From Sphaerisporangium sp. TRM90804 (GTDB taxonomy: Bacteria > Actinomycetota > Actinomycetes > Streptosporangiales > Streptosporangiaceae): a stretch of 64,000 nucleotides of DNA. A program made the position numbers and the translations under genes. This document shows, in pieces, positions 11,353-19,657 of the stretch (position 1 is the stretch's first letter; every line of letters starts with the position of its first letter). The notes under the pieces were generated by a model. It was not told where the DNA came from. It saw only the letters and a program-made list of their open reading frames with translations, and did no database searches. The stretch covers positions 1-64,000 of the forward strand of contig NZ_JARWAC010000035.1 of assembly GCF_029846175.1 (NCBI RefSeq). The letters run 5' to 3'.

Positions 11353-12336
11353 ATGAAAGCGATCGTCCAAGACCGGTACGGCTCGCCAGACGTCCTGGAG
11401 TTACGCGAGGTGGACACCCCGGTGGCCGCCGCCGGCGAGGTGCTGGTGCGGGTCCACGCGGCCGCGCTCAACGCCTACGACTGGCACGCGATGCGGGGCG
11501 ACCCGCGCGTCGCCCGCGCGGCGATGGGGCTCCGCCGGCCCAAGGCGAGGATCCGGGGCAGGGACTTCGCCGGCCGGGTCGAGGCGGTGGGCGCGGACGT
11601 GAAGCGGTTCCGTCCCGGTGACGAGGTCTACGGCGACCTCGGCGACGCCAACGGCGCGTTCGCCGAGTACGTGTGCGTTCCCGACGCGCTCGTGGAGCCG
11701 AAACCGGCCGGCCTGTCGCTTGAGCAGGCGGCCGCCGTGCCGCTGGCCGGCATCACCGCCCTCATGGGCCTGCGCGACGCGGGGCGGGTGCGGCCGGGAC
11801 ACAGGGTGTTGATCAACGGCGCCTCCGGCGGCGTGGGAACGTTCGCCGTACAGCTCGCCAAGGCGTTCGGCGCGGACGTGACCGGCGTGTGCAGCGGCAG
11901 GAACGTGGACCTCGTCCACTCGCTCGGCGCGGACCACGTCGTCGACTACGCCAAGACCGACTTCACCCGCGAGGACAGGCGCTACGACGTCGTCTTCGAC
12001 CTGGTGGGCAACCGTTCGCTGGCCGATCACCGCCGCGTGCTGACCCCCGAGGGGACGCTCGTCCTGTCCGGTGGCGGCGTGTTCGAGGGCGGCAGCCTGC
12101 TGGGCCCGATCGGGCTCATCCTCAGGGGGAGGCTGGCAGCCCGCTTCGACCGCCGGCGCCTGCTCGTCCTTACGACGAAGCCCGGCAGGGAGAACCTGGC
12201 GACGCTCGGCGAGCTCGCCGACGCGGGACAGCTCACCCCGGTCATCGACCGCACCTACCCGCTGGCCGAGGTGCCCGACGCGATCCGCTACCTCGAGACC
12301 GAGCACGCCCGCGCCAAGGTCGTCATCACCGTGTGA
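11353..12336 (+). CDS. zinc-independent MDR-family NAD(P)H quinone oxidoreductase
   Basis: 327 aa. The ATG at 11353 is preceded by CGGAGGAGG; an upstream GTG at 11314 lies inside operator 2 and is rejected as the start. Medium-chain dehydrogenase/reductase fold: N-terminal GroES-like domain (KAIVQDRYG.PDVLE..., about 1-120) and Rossmann domain with the NADPH-binding LINGASGGVGTFAVQLAK (about 152-169). The Cys/His ligands of the catalytic zinc are absent, as in quinone oxidoreductases. C-terminal AKVVITV is typical. Likely reduces a quinone or enone. The divergent TetR repressor and its paired operators indicate induction by a small molecule, probably a substrate or toxic electrophile. Confidence 0.9.
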   Translation: MKAIVQDRYGSPDVLELREVDTPVAAAGEVLVRVHAAALNAYDWHAMRGDPRVARAAMGLRRPKARIRGRDFAGRVEAVGADVKRFRPGDEVYGDLGDANGAFAEYVCVPDALVEPKPAGLSLEQAAAVPLAGITALMGLRDAGRVRPGHRVLINGASGGVGTFAVQLAKAFGADVTGVCSGRNVDLVHSLGADHVVDYAKTDFTREDRRYDVVFDLVGNRSLADHRRVLTPEGTLVLSGGGVFEGGSLLGPIGLILRGRLAARFDRRRLLVLTTKPGRENLATLGELADAGQLTPVIDRTYPLAEVPDAIRYLETEHARAKVVITV

Positions 12337-12392
12337 GGCCGGGACGACGGGAGCGCGGGACGAAGCCGGGGCACGCCGGGCCTCTCGGCGGT

Positions 12393-12398
12393 TAGGGT
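12393..12398 (+). promoter_or_regulatory. -10 box of a near-leaderless transcript (esterase gene)
   Basis: TAGGGT lies 11 nt before the ATG at 12410, predicting a transcript with at most a few untranslated bases. No -35 box is evident. Confidence 0.4.
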
Positions 12399-12409
12399 GG
12401 GCCCCGACG

Positions 12410-13627
12410 ATGAACGGGCACTGGGTCACCACGTGGGTGGCGATGCCGCAGCTGACCGAGCCGGGCGACATGCCGCCGCCACCGTTCGCCGACGGCGACG
12501 TGGTGTTCGCCGGCAGCACGCTGCGGCAGACCGTTCGCGCCACCGTCGGGGGGCGGCGGGTGCGGCTGCGCTTCTCCAACGCCTTCGGCGGCGCGGCGCT
12601 GCCGATCACGCGGGTCTCGGTGGCGCTCCCGGCGGGCGGGCGGGCCGGGGTCGGCGCCGTCGAGGCCGGCACCTCCCGGCCGGTGACGTTCCACGGGCGG
12701 CCGTCCGTGGTCGTCCCGGCCGGCGCGCCGGCCGTCTCCGATCCGCTGGACTTCGAGCTGGCGCCCGGGTCGAACCTCACCGTGACGACCTACCTGGCGG
12801 ACGGGCAGAGATCGGCCTCCATCACCTCCCACCCCGGCTCCAGGACCACCTCCCACCTGCTCGCCGGCGACCACGTCGAGGCCGACGACCTGCCCGGGGC
12901 GGCCCCCACCGCCCACTGGTACTTCCTCAGCGGGCTTGAGGTGTGGTCCGGGCCCGCCACCTCGGCGGTCGTCGTCGTCGGCGACTCGCTCACCGACGGC
13001 AGAGGTTCCACCACCGACGGCAACGACCGCTGGCCCGACCAGCTCTTCGACCGCCTGCGCTCCCGCCCCGGCACCGGCGGCATCGCCGTCCTGAACCAGG
13101 GGGCCGGCGGCAACCGGGTGCTCGACGACGGCCTGGGCCCGAACGCCCTGTCGCGCCTCGACCGCGACGTCTTCTCACAGAGCGGGGTGAGGTGGCAGAT
13201 CGTCTTCGAGGGCGTCAACGACCTCGGCACGGCCCCGGCCACCGAGACCGCGCAGAAGCGGGTCGCGGCCGACCTGGTAGCCGCCTATGACCAGATGGTC
13301 GTCCGGGCTCACGCGCAGGGCATCCGCGTGTACGGCGCGACGCTGACGCCGCTGGGGGGCAACGAGGCCTACGACGACGCCCGGGGGCACCGGGAGGCGG
13401 CGCGGCAGGCGGTGAACGAATGGGTCCGCGCCGGCCGCCGGTTCGACGCCGTGATCGACTTCGACCGGGCGGTACGCGACCCGGCCGACCCCCGGCGGCT
13501 GCTGCCCGCCTACGACACCGGCGACCACCTGCACCTGAACCCGGCGGGGTACAGGGCCCTCGCCGACGCCGTCCCGGCCCGCCTGTTCAGGGACGAGCCC
13601 CTTCCCCCGGGCTTCGGCTTCCGGTGA
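12410..13627 (+). CDS. SGNH/GDSL-family esterase
   Basis: 405 aa. Start ATG chosen at the beginning of the MNGHWVTTWVAMPQ region. The N-terminal beta-rich domain (about 1-180) is typical of the large actinobacterial SGNH hydrolases. The catalytic domain has block I VVVVGDSLTDG with nucleophile Ser193, the block III-like FEGVNDLG, and block V DHLHLNPAGY with His375 as likely base. No signal peptide is seen, so it is probably cytoplasmic. It is convergent with the sugar ABC permease operon (26-bp gap). A deacetylase role on imported acetylated xylo-oligosaccharides would fit, but this is inference. It could also act on other esters. Confidence 0.88.
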   Translation: MNGHWVTTWVAMPQLTEPGDMPPPPFADGDVVFAGSTLRQTVRATVGGRRVRLRFSNAFGGAALPITRVSVALPAGGRAGVGAVEAGTSRPVTFHGRPSVVVPAGAPAVSDPLDFELAPGSNLTVTTYLADGQRSASITSHPGSRTTSHLLAGDHVEADDLPGAAPTAHWYFLSGLEVWSGPATSAVVVVGDSLTDGRGSTTDGNDRWPDQLFDRLRSRPGTGGIAVLNQGAGGNRVLDDGLGPNALSRLDRDVFSQSGVRWQIVFEGVNDLGTAPATETAQKRVAADLVAAYDQMVVRAHAQGIRVYGATLTPLGGNEAYDDARGHREAARQAVNEWVRAGRRFDAVIDFDRAVRDPADPRRLLPAYDTGDHLHLNPAGYRALADAVPARLFRDEPLPPGFGFR

Positions 13628-13652
13628 CGGCGAGCCGGCGACGGCGCCGCGG

Positions 13653-14573
13653 TCACTTGCCGAAGCCCGCCGTCAGGCCGCTGAGCAGCTGACGGCGGCC
13701 GACCACGTACAGGAACAGGATGGGCAGCGCGGTCAGCACGACGGAGGCCAGTACGGCCGGCACGTTCACGCTGTACTGGCCCTGGAAGGTCCACAGCGCG
13801 AGCGGCAGGGTGCGCTTGTCGGCGCTCTGGGTGAGGATCAGCGGCAGCAGGAACCCGTTCCAGATCGTCAGCGCGTTGTAGATGGTGACCGTCACCACGG
13901 CGGGCAGCGTGAGCGGCCAGGCCAGCCGCCACAGCGTCATGAACTCGCTCGCGCCGTCGATCCGCATCGACTCGAACAGCTCTTTCGGCACGTCGCGGAT
14001 GAAGTTGGTCAGCACCAGCACCGACAGCGGGATCGCGAAGGCGATCGACGGGAGGATCAGCCCCGTCAGCGAGTCGTAGAGGCGCATCCGGATGATGATC
14101 AGATAGATCGGGATGATGGTCGCCTGCAACGGGATGGCCAGGCCCATGAGGAAGAGCGCGTTCACCCCGCGAAGGAAGCGGAACGCGCCGCCGCCCCGGA
14201 CGATCGCGTACGCCGCCATGAAGGAGATCAGGACCGCCGGGACGACGGCCCCCACGGTCACGATGAGGCTGTTCAGGAAGTACAGCGGGAAGTCGGACTC
14301 CACGACCAGCTTGTAGTTGTCGAACGTCGGTTCGGCCGGCGGCACCAGCGGGTTGGTCGCGTAGTAGCTGCTCTGCGCCTTGAAGCTGGTGATGAAGATC
14401 CAGTAGATCGGCACGATCACGATCGCCAGCCACAGCCAGCCCGTGATCCCGCCGAGCCAGTTGCGGCCTTCGCCGCCCGTACGCCGCGGCCGCCCGCCGC
14501 CCGCCCGCGGACGGCGCGCCTCCGTCTTGGCCGCCGGGGGCCGCTCCAACCCCGGTGTGCGGGTCAAGCCCAT
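13653..14573 (-). CDS. sugar ABC transporter permease (MalG type)
   Basis: 306 aa. The ATG at 14573 gives an N-terminal Arg/Pro-rich cytoplasmic tail, then six predicted membrane segments (WLWLAIVIVPIYWIFITSF, FLNSLIVTVGAVVPAVLISF and others). The EAA loop that contacts the ATPase reads ESMRIDGAS.....WRLAWP. The stop is followed by the convergent esterase; upstream it lies 2 bp after the partner permease gene. Belongs to the CUT1 carbohydrate importer class (binding-protein-dependent permease family). No ATPase gene is present in the locus; CUT1 systems of actinomycetes commonly share a distant MsiK-type ATPase. Confidence 0.93.
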   Translation of the reverse strand: MGLTRTPGLERPPAAKTEARRPRAGGGRPRRTGGEGRNWLGGITGWLWLAIVIVPIYWIFITSFKAQSSYYATNPLVPPAEPTFDNYKLVVESDFPLYFLNSLIVTVGAVVPAVLISFMAAYAIVRGGGAFRFLRGVNALFLMGLAIPLQATIIPIYLIIIRMRLYDSLTGLILPSIAFAIPLSVLVLTNFIRDVPKELFESMRIDGASEFMTLWRLAWPLTLPAVVTVTIYNALTIWNGFLLPLILTQSADKRTLPLALWTFQGQYSVNVPAVLASVVLTALPILFLYVVGRRQLLSGLTAGFGK

Positions 14574-14575
14574 CG

Positions 14576-15502
14576 TCAGGCCCCTTCCATCTGGCTCGCG
14601 GTGGCGTCGCGGCCGCCGAGCCGGCGCAGGAACAGCGCCAGGGCCAGGCCCACGAGGACGAGGATGACGGCGATGGCGCTGGCCGGTCCCATGAGGCTGG
14701 CGTTCCACCCGCGCCGGTACATGTCCAGGGCGAGCACCCGGGTGGCGTCCGCGGGGCCGCCCTCGGTGAGCACGAAGATCAGGTCGAAGAAGGTCAGCGA
14801 GCCGACGACCATGAGCGTGGACGACGTGATGATCGTGTACTTCAGTTGCGGCAGCGTGATGCTGAAGAACTTGCGGATGCGTCCCGCGCCGTCGATCTCG
14901 GCGGCCTCGTACATGGAGCGCGGGATCTGCCGTACGCCGCCCTGGTAGATCAGCGAGTGGAACGGGATGAACTGCCAGGACACCACGAAGATGACGGTGC
15001 TGAACGCGAGGATGGGCTCGCCGAGCCAGTCCTGCGCGAGCAGGTCGAGGCCCAGCCCCGCGCCGAGCCCGAAGTTCGGGTCGAGCAGCGCCTTGTAGGC
15101 GATGGCGATGGCGGCCGAACTCAGCAGCAGCGGGATGAAGTACAGGATCGCCAGGAACTCGCGGTAGCGCTGCTTCCCGGCGAGGAACACCCCGATCAGG
15201 ATGCTGGCCGGCGTCTGGACCGCCCAGGAGGCGACCATCACCAGCAACGTCACCCACAGCGCGTGCACCAGCCCGGGGTCCGCGAGCACGGCCTTCCAGC
15301 TCGTGAACCCCGACAGGTGGATCTCGCCGAGCCCGTCCCAGGACGTGAAACTGAGGAACAGGACCCCGAACAGCGGAATCACCCCGAAGGCGATGAACAC
15401 CGCCAGGGCCGGCACGGCCAGCCACGGGAGGACGTGGTTGCGGCTCCCTCCCGCGGCGGCCGGCGTCGTCCCTCTCCGGGAGGGGGAGGCGATCGCGCTC
15501 AA
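14576..15502 (-). CDS. sugar ABC transporter permease (MalF type)
   Basis: 308 aa. There is no in-frame ATG or GTG near the expected start. The best candidate is TTG at 15502, which overlaps the TGA stop of the binding-protein gene (TTGA), so translation is probably coupled. After a short Ser/Arg/Gly leader come six predicted membrane helices (LPWLAVPALAVFIAFGVIPL first) and the EAA loop YEAAEIDGAGRIRKFFSITLP-like. Forms the transmembrane heterodimer with the downstream permease. Longer upstream extension of the frame is antisense-quality sequence within the binding-protein gene. Confidence 0.9.
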   Translation of the reverse strand: MSAIASPSRRGTTPAAAGGSRNHVLPWLAVPALAVFIAFGVIPLFGVLFLSFTSWDGLGEIHLSGFTSWKAVLADPGLVHALWVTLLVMVASWAVQTPASILIGVFLAGKQRYREFLAILYFIPLLLSSAAIAIAYKALLDPNFGLGAGLGLDLLAQDWLGEPILAFSTVIFVVSWQFIPFHSLIYQGGVRQIPRSMYEAAEIDGAGRIRKFFSITLPQLKYTIITSSTLMVVGSLTFFDLIFVLTEGGPADATRVLALDMYRRGWNASLMGPASAIAVILVLVGLALALFLRRLGGRDATASQMEGA

Positions 15503-16854
15503 CTGCCGATGACCGCGTTCATGTTGGTGGCGAACTGCTGCGGCGTGATCGAGAGCTGGAACAGCTTGGCGATGTTGTCCAGCAGCACCGTGGCCGCGGC
15601 GGGGGGAAGCGCCTGGTCCCACGACTGGGCGAACGACTTGGCGTTGTTGGCGATGCCGGAGACGAACTGCAGGAAGTCGGCGTCCTTGGAGCCGGCGAAC
15701 AGGCTGTCGGCGCCCTTGACGACCGGGACCGCGCCCGTGCCCGCCCACTCCTTGGCGTCCTCGGGGCCGAGGATGGTGGTGGCGAAGAACTTCTTGGCGA
15801 TCTCCTTCTGCTCGGGGGTCGCCTTGGAGGAGATCGACAGGTACTGGCCGGGGTTGCCGACGGTGTTGCTGGGATCGCCCTTGCCGCCCTCGACCGGCGG
15901 GAAGTTCATGTACCCCAGGTGGCCGCCGGAGACGAAGTCGCCGCCGTCGGTCGACATGCTGCCGTACGTCCAGCCGCCGTGCAGCATCATCGCGGCCTTA
16001 CCGGTGTACAGCAGGGCCTGGTCGGCGTTGGAGTCGGCCGTGATCGAGGAGAAGCCCTTGATGAAGCCGTCCGCCTTGACGAGGTCCTGCAGCTTGGTGA
16101 GGGCGTCGATGGCGGCGGGATTCGACCAGGCGTCCTTCTGGCCGTCGAACACGGCCTGGAACACCTCGGGGCCGCCGATGCGGTCGAAGAGGAACTCCAG
16201 CCACATCATGCTCGTCCAGCGCGACTGGCCGCCGAGCGCGAACGGGGCGATGTCGGCGTCGTTGAACTTCTTGACCAGGGCCATGATGTCGCCCCACGAC
16301 TGCGGCGGCGTCGCCCCGACCTGCTCGAAGACCTTCTTGTTGTAGTACAGGACGATGGGCTGCATGGTCTCGGCGGGCATCGCGTAGATCTTGCCGTCGA
16401 TCGTGGCCGCGCCGAAGGAGGACTCCAGCAGCCGGTCCTTCACGGCGGCGTTCTGCTCGAACCACGAGGTGAGGTCCTCGACCTGCCCGGCCTGCACGTA
16501 CGTGCGCAGGGTTCCGCCGCCCCAGCCCCAGATGATGGTGGGGGCCTGGCCGGCGCCGATCGCCGACTTGATCTTCGTCTTGTAGGCGTCGTTCTGCATG
16601 GCGGTGGGGGTGATCGGCGTGTTCGGGTTGGCCTTGTTGAAGCGCTCCACGGCCCGGGTGCGCACGCCCTCCTGCGGCTGGGTCGACAGGAACCAGTAGG
16701 TGGCCTTGGCCCCGCCGCCACCGGCGCCCCCGCTGGTCGCGCCGCCGCCCGCGGGGGCGGGGCCGGAGGTGCCGCAGGCCGCTAGCGCGGCACCGAGGGG
16801 AACGCCCACCGAGAGGGCGAGGAAGTTGCGGCGAGATGGTGTCCTGGGCTCCAC
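15499..16854 (-). CDS. sugar ABC transporter substrate-binding lipoprotein (xylobiose-type candidate)
   Basis: 451 aa, GTG start with GGAG 7 nt upstream. Signal peptide with a twin-arginine-like RRNFLALS and lipobox LAACG (Cys at about 27), followed by a Gly/Ala/Ser-rich linker. The mature part is a family 1 extracellular solute-binding protein (YYNKKVFEQVGATPPQSW, and a GQYLSISSKATPEQKEIAKKF-like C-terminal region). First gene of the leftward operon; the permeases follow with overlap. Its neighbour across the promoter region is a GH3 glycosidase with a LacI regulator, as in Streptomyces bxlEFG-bxlA, so xylobiose or a related disaccharide is a reasonable but unproven ligand. Confidence 0.92.
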   Translation of the reverse strand: MEPRTPSRRNFLALSVGVPLGAALAACGTSGPAPAGGGATSGGAGGGGAKATYWFLSTQPQEGVRTRAVERFNKANPNTPITPTAMQNDAYKTKIKSAIGAGQAPTIIWGWGGGTLRTYVQAGQVEDLTSWFEQNAAVKDRLLESSFGAATIDGKIYAMPAETMQPIVLYYNKKVFEQVGATPPQSWGDIMALVKKFNDADIAPFALGGQSRWTSMMWLEFLFDRIGGPEVFQAVFDGQKDAWSNPAAIDALTKLQDLVKADGFIKGFSSITADSNADQALLYTGKAAMMLHGGWTYGSMSTDGGDFVSGGHLGYMNFPPVEGGKGDPSNTVGNPGQYLSISSKATPEQKEIAKKFFATTILGPEDAKEWAGTGAVPVVKGADSLFAGSKDADFLQFVSGIANNAKSFAQSWDQALPPAAATVLLDNIAKLFQLSITPQQFATNMNAVIGS

Positions 16855-16978
16855 GCTGATCTCCGTATGTCGAATGCCGAGGCTTGGCTCGCGGCTTCAT
16901 GTGAAACGTCAGTGGTGGCCGTCGGTCGTGGTGAGCACCTCCGGTGCACGCCTCCGCTTCTCCTTGAGCTCGGCTTTG

Positions 16979-16992
16979 TCGAAACATTTCCG
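16979..16992. promoter_or_regulatory. LacI-type operator 1 (importer operon)
   Basis: TCGAAA-CA-TTTCCG, matching operator 2 in CGAAA-NN-TTTC-N-G, located about 15-28 nt after the predicted importer transcription start. A second CGAAACA copy follows at 16991-16997. Confidence 0.65.
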
Positions 16993-17013
16993 AAACAGGC
17001 CGCGTGGCACGTC

Positions 17014-17042
17014 AATGTAGATTTCAGCCACGCCCCTGTCAA
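17014..17042 (-). promoter_or_regulatory. promoter of the sugar importer operon
   Basis: Read leftward: TTGACA at 17042-17037, 17-bp spacer, TACATT at 17019-17014. Predicted start near 17007, immediately upstream of operator 1. Confidence 0.75.
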
Positions 17043-17158
17043 GGGGTGCCTCCAGGCCTTCCCAACGGGATGCCATGGGTATGTAAGGTACTCTCATCTG
17101 GGCATTTTCCTGGGCATCTCGCATGCGCCAGGATATCCAGCAGAGTTGCGGTAACATT

Positions 17159-17172
17159 CCGAAAAGTTTCGG
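17159..17172. promoter_or_regulatory. LacI-type operator 2 (GH3 gene)
   Basis: CCGAAA-AG-TTTCGG core, perfect palindrome, extending with one mismatch pair to 26 bp (17153-17178). Located 34 bp upstream of the GH3 start codon. From memory, the Streptomyces xylobiose repressor BxlR binds CGAA/TTCG inverted repeats, which this resembles. Confidence 0.75.
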
Positions 17173-17206
17173 AGTGTTGCGGAACGGGTTTTCCTGAGGA
17201 GAGCAG

Positions 17207-19657
17207 ATGACGGCGCTAGATGGGACCTCCGCGGCGGACCGGATCCTCCGTCCGTGGCAGGACCCGGCACTTCCCGTGGCCGACAGGGTCGAGGCCCTCC
17301 TCGGGGAGCTGACGCTGGAGGAGAAGGTCGGCCAGCTCGGCAGCCGGTGGATCGGCAACGACATGCGGGCCGACCAGGACGGGGAGTCCGAGGAGGCGGC
17401 CGACGGCACGGCCAACGTGGCCCCGATGCAGGACGTCTTCGCGGCCTCGGGAACGGTGCCCCTGCGGGACGCGGCCCGGCACGGGCTCGGCCACCTGACG
17501 AGGGTGTTCGGCAGTGTTCCGATCAGCGCGGCCGAGGGCGCCGCTGAGGTCGTGCGGCTGCAGTCCGAGGTGGTCAAGCACTCCCGGCTCGGCATCCCGG
17601 CGCTCGTCCACGAGGAGTGCCTGACCGGTTTCACCACCTATGGCGCGACCATCTACCCGGCGGCCATCGCGTGGGGCGCCACGTTCGACCCCGAGCTGGT
17701 GGAGCGCATGGCCGCCGCCATCGGGCGCGACATGCGCGCCGTCGGCGTCCACCAGGGCCTGTCGCCGGTGCTGGACGTCGTGCGCGACTACCGCTGGGGC
17801 CGGGTCGAGGAGACCATGGGCGAAGACCCGTACCTCGTCGCCATGCTCGGCGCCGCCTACGTGCGCGGCCTGGAGAAGGCCGGCGTCATCGCCACGCTCA
17901 AGCACTTCGCCGGGTACTCCGCCTCCCGGGCGGCACGCAACCACGGCCCGGTGCCGATGGGCCGGCGCGAGCTGATGGACATGATCCTGCCGACGTTCGA
18001 GACCGCCATCGTCGAGGGCGGCGCGCGTTCGGTCATGAACTCCTACTCCGACGTCGACGGCGTCCCCGCCGCGGCCGACCCGTGGCTGCTCACCGAACTG
18101 CTGCGCGACGAGTGGGGGTTCACGGGCACCGTCGTGTCCGACTACTGGGCGATCCCGTTCCTCACCACGATGCACCAGGTCGCCGCGGACACCGAGGACG
18201 CCGGCGTGCTGGCGCTCACCGCCGGCATCGACGTCGAACTGCCCGACACGCTCGGCTTCGGCCAGCACCTGGCCGAGCGGGTGCGCCGGGGCGAGCTGCC
18301 GGAATCCCTCGTCGACCGCGCCGCCCGGCGCCTGCTGACGCAGAAGGTGGAGCTCGGGCTGCTCGACCCCGACTGGACGCCCGAGAAGTCGGTGGCCGGG
18401 GCGCGGGACGTCGACCTGGACTCGCCGGACAACCGGGCGCTCGCCCGCGAACTGGCCGAGCGCTCGATCGTGCTGCTCGACGCGGGCACCGCGCTGCCGC
18501 TGCTCGGCGAGGGACGTCCGGAGCCGCGCCGGGTCGCCGTGGTCGGCCCGTGCGCCGACGACCCGCACACGTTCATGGGCTGCTACGCCTTCCCCAACCA
18601 CGTGCTGCCGCGTCATCCGGGCCTCGGGCTCGGCGTGGACGCGCCCAGCCTGCTCGACGCGCTGCGCGCCGAGCTGCCCGGCGCCGAGATCACCCACGAG
18701 CAGGGCTGCGGCGTGCGGGGCGACGACCGCTCCGGCTTCGCCGCCGCGCTTCAGGCGGCCCGCGAGGCCGACCTGTGCGTGGCCGTCGTCGGCGACCTCG
18801 CCGGGATGTTCGGCCTGGGGACGTCGGGGGAGGGCTGCGACGCCGAGGACCTGCGGCTGCCCGGCGTGCAGGAGGACCTGCTGACCGAGCTGGCCGCCAC
18901 CGGCACGCCGGTCGTGGTGGTCGTCGTCTCGGGCCGCCCGTACGCGCTGGGCGCCGTGTCCGGCACGGCCGCCGCGCTCGTCCAGGCCTTCATGCCCGGC
19001 GAGGAGGGCGGCGCGGCCATCGCCGGGGTCCTGTCCGGCCGGGTGCAGCCCAGCGGGAAGCTGCCGGTGCAGGTCCCGCGCGGCCCCGGCGGGCAGCCGG
19101 GCACCTACCTGCAGCCGCCGCTGGGCTCCAACAGCCACGGCATCAGCAACCTCGACCCCACCCCGCTGTTCCCGTTCGGCCACGGCGCCTCGTACACCAC
19201 CTTCTCCATCGACGACCTGCGGATCAGCGACGCCGAGGTGCCCACCGACGGCGAGTTCAGCGTGTCGGTGCGGGTGAGCAACACCGGCGGCCGGGCGGGC
19301 GAGGAGGTCGTCCAGCTCTACCTGCACGACGTCGTCGCCCAGGTCACCCGGCCGGTGCTGCAGCTCACCGGGTTCACCCGGGTGCGGCTGGAGCCCGGCG
19401 AGAGCGCGCGGGCCACCTTCACCGTGCCCGCCGACCGCACGGCGTTCACCGGGCGCGACCTGCGGCGCGTCGTCGAACCGGGAGACCTCGAGGTGTTCGT
19501 GGGCGCGTCGGCGTCCGATCTCCCGTGCCGGGGCGACCTGCGACTGACCGGCCCGCTGCGCCACGTCGGACAAGGACGCCGGCTGGTCACCCGCGTCGAC
19601 GTGGAACCAGGCTCTTCCGCCACATCTCCGGGAGGAACAGATGCCGGCACGTCCTAG
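17207..19657 (+). CDS. glycoside hydrolase family 3 beta-glycosidase (beta-xylosidase/beta-glucosidase)
   Basis: 816 aa, ATG with GAGGAG 5 nt upstream and no signal peptide, so cytoplasmic. Domain order: GH3 N-terminal TIM barrel (about 30-370) with KHFAGY (Lys232-His233) for substrate binding and nucleophile Asp312 in VVSDYWAI; GH3 C-terminal alpha/beta sandwich (about 420-640); fibronectin III-like domain (about 690-795). Would hydrolyse a disaccharide or short oligosaccharide brought in by the divergent ABC importer. Its stop overlaps the lacI start by 17 nt, so enzyme and regulator are co-transcribed. Xylosidase versus glucosidase cannot be decided from sequence alone; synteny favours a xylobiose locus. 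Confidence 0.93.
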   Translation: MTALDGTSAADRILRPWQDPALPVADRVEALLGELTLEEKVGQLGSRWIGNDMRADQDGESEEAADGTANVAPMQDVFAASGTVPLRDAARHGLGHLTRVFGSVPISAAEGAAEVVRLQSEVVKHSRLGIPALVHEECLTGFTTYGATIYPAAIAWGATFDPELVERMAAAIGRDMRAVGVHQGLSPVLDVVRDYRWGRVEETMGEDPYLVAMLGAAYVRGLEKAGVIATLKHFAGYSASRAARNHGPVPMGRRELMDMILPTFETAIVEGGARSVMNSYSDVDGVPAAADPWLLTELLRDEWGFTGTVVSDYWAIPFLTTMHQVAADTEDAGVLALTAGIDVELPDTLGFGQHLAERVRRGELPESLVDRAARRLLTQKVELGLLDPDWTPEKSVAGARDVDLDSPDNRALARELAERSIVLLDAGTALPLLGEGRPEPRRVAVVGPCADDPHTFMGCYAFPNHVLPRHPGLGLGVDAPSLLDALRAELPGAEITHEQGCGVRGDDRSGFAAALQAAREADLCVAVVGDLAGMFGLGTSGEGCDAEDLRLPGVQEDLLTELAATGTPVVVVVVSGRPYALGAVSGTAAALVQAFMPGEEGGAAIAGVLSGRVQPSGKLPVQVPRGPGGQPGTYLQPPLGSNSHGISNLDPTPLFPFGHGASYTTFSIDDLRISDAEVPTDGEFSVSVRVSNTGGRAGEEVVQLYLHDVVAQVTRPVLQLTGFTRVRLEPGESARATFTVPADRTAFTGRDLRRVVEPGDLEVFVGASASDLPCRGDLRLTGPLRHVGQGRRLVTRVDVEPGSSATSPGGTDAGTS

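Larger units (their letters stand above)
16855..17206. promoter_or_regulatory. divergent control region between importer operon and GH3 gene
   Basis: 352 bp with no convincing gene. It contains the leftward promoter (17014-17042) and two copies of one palindromic operator (16979-16992 and 17159-17172), 180 bp apart. The binding-protein mRNA would have a leader of about 150 nt. Confidence 0.7.

Noticed and set aside
14576-15748. Longer frames joining the two permease genes to upstream sequence
   Set aside because: The extra N-terminal parts are out-of-frame readings of the neighbouring permease or binding-protein genes; the true starts are at 14573 and 15502.
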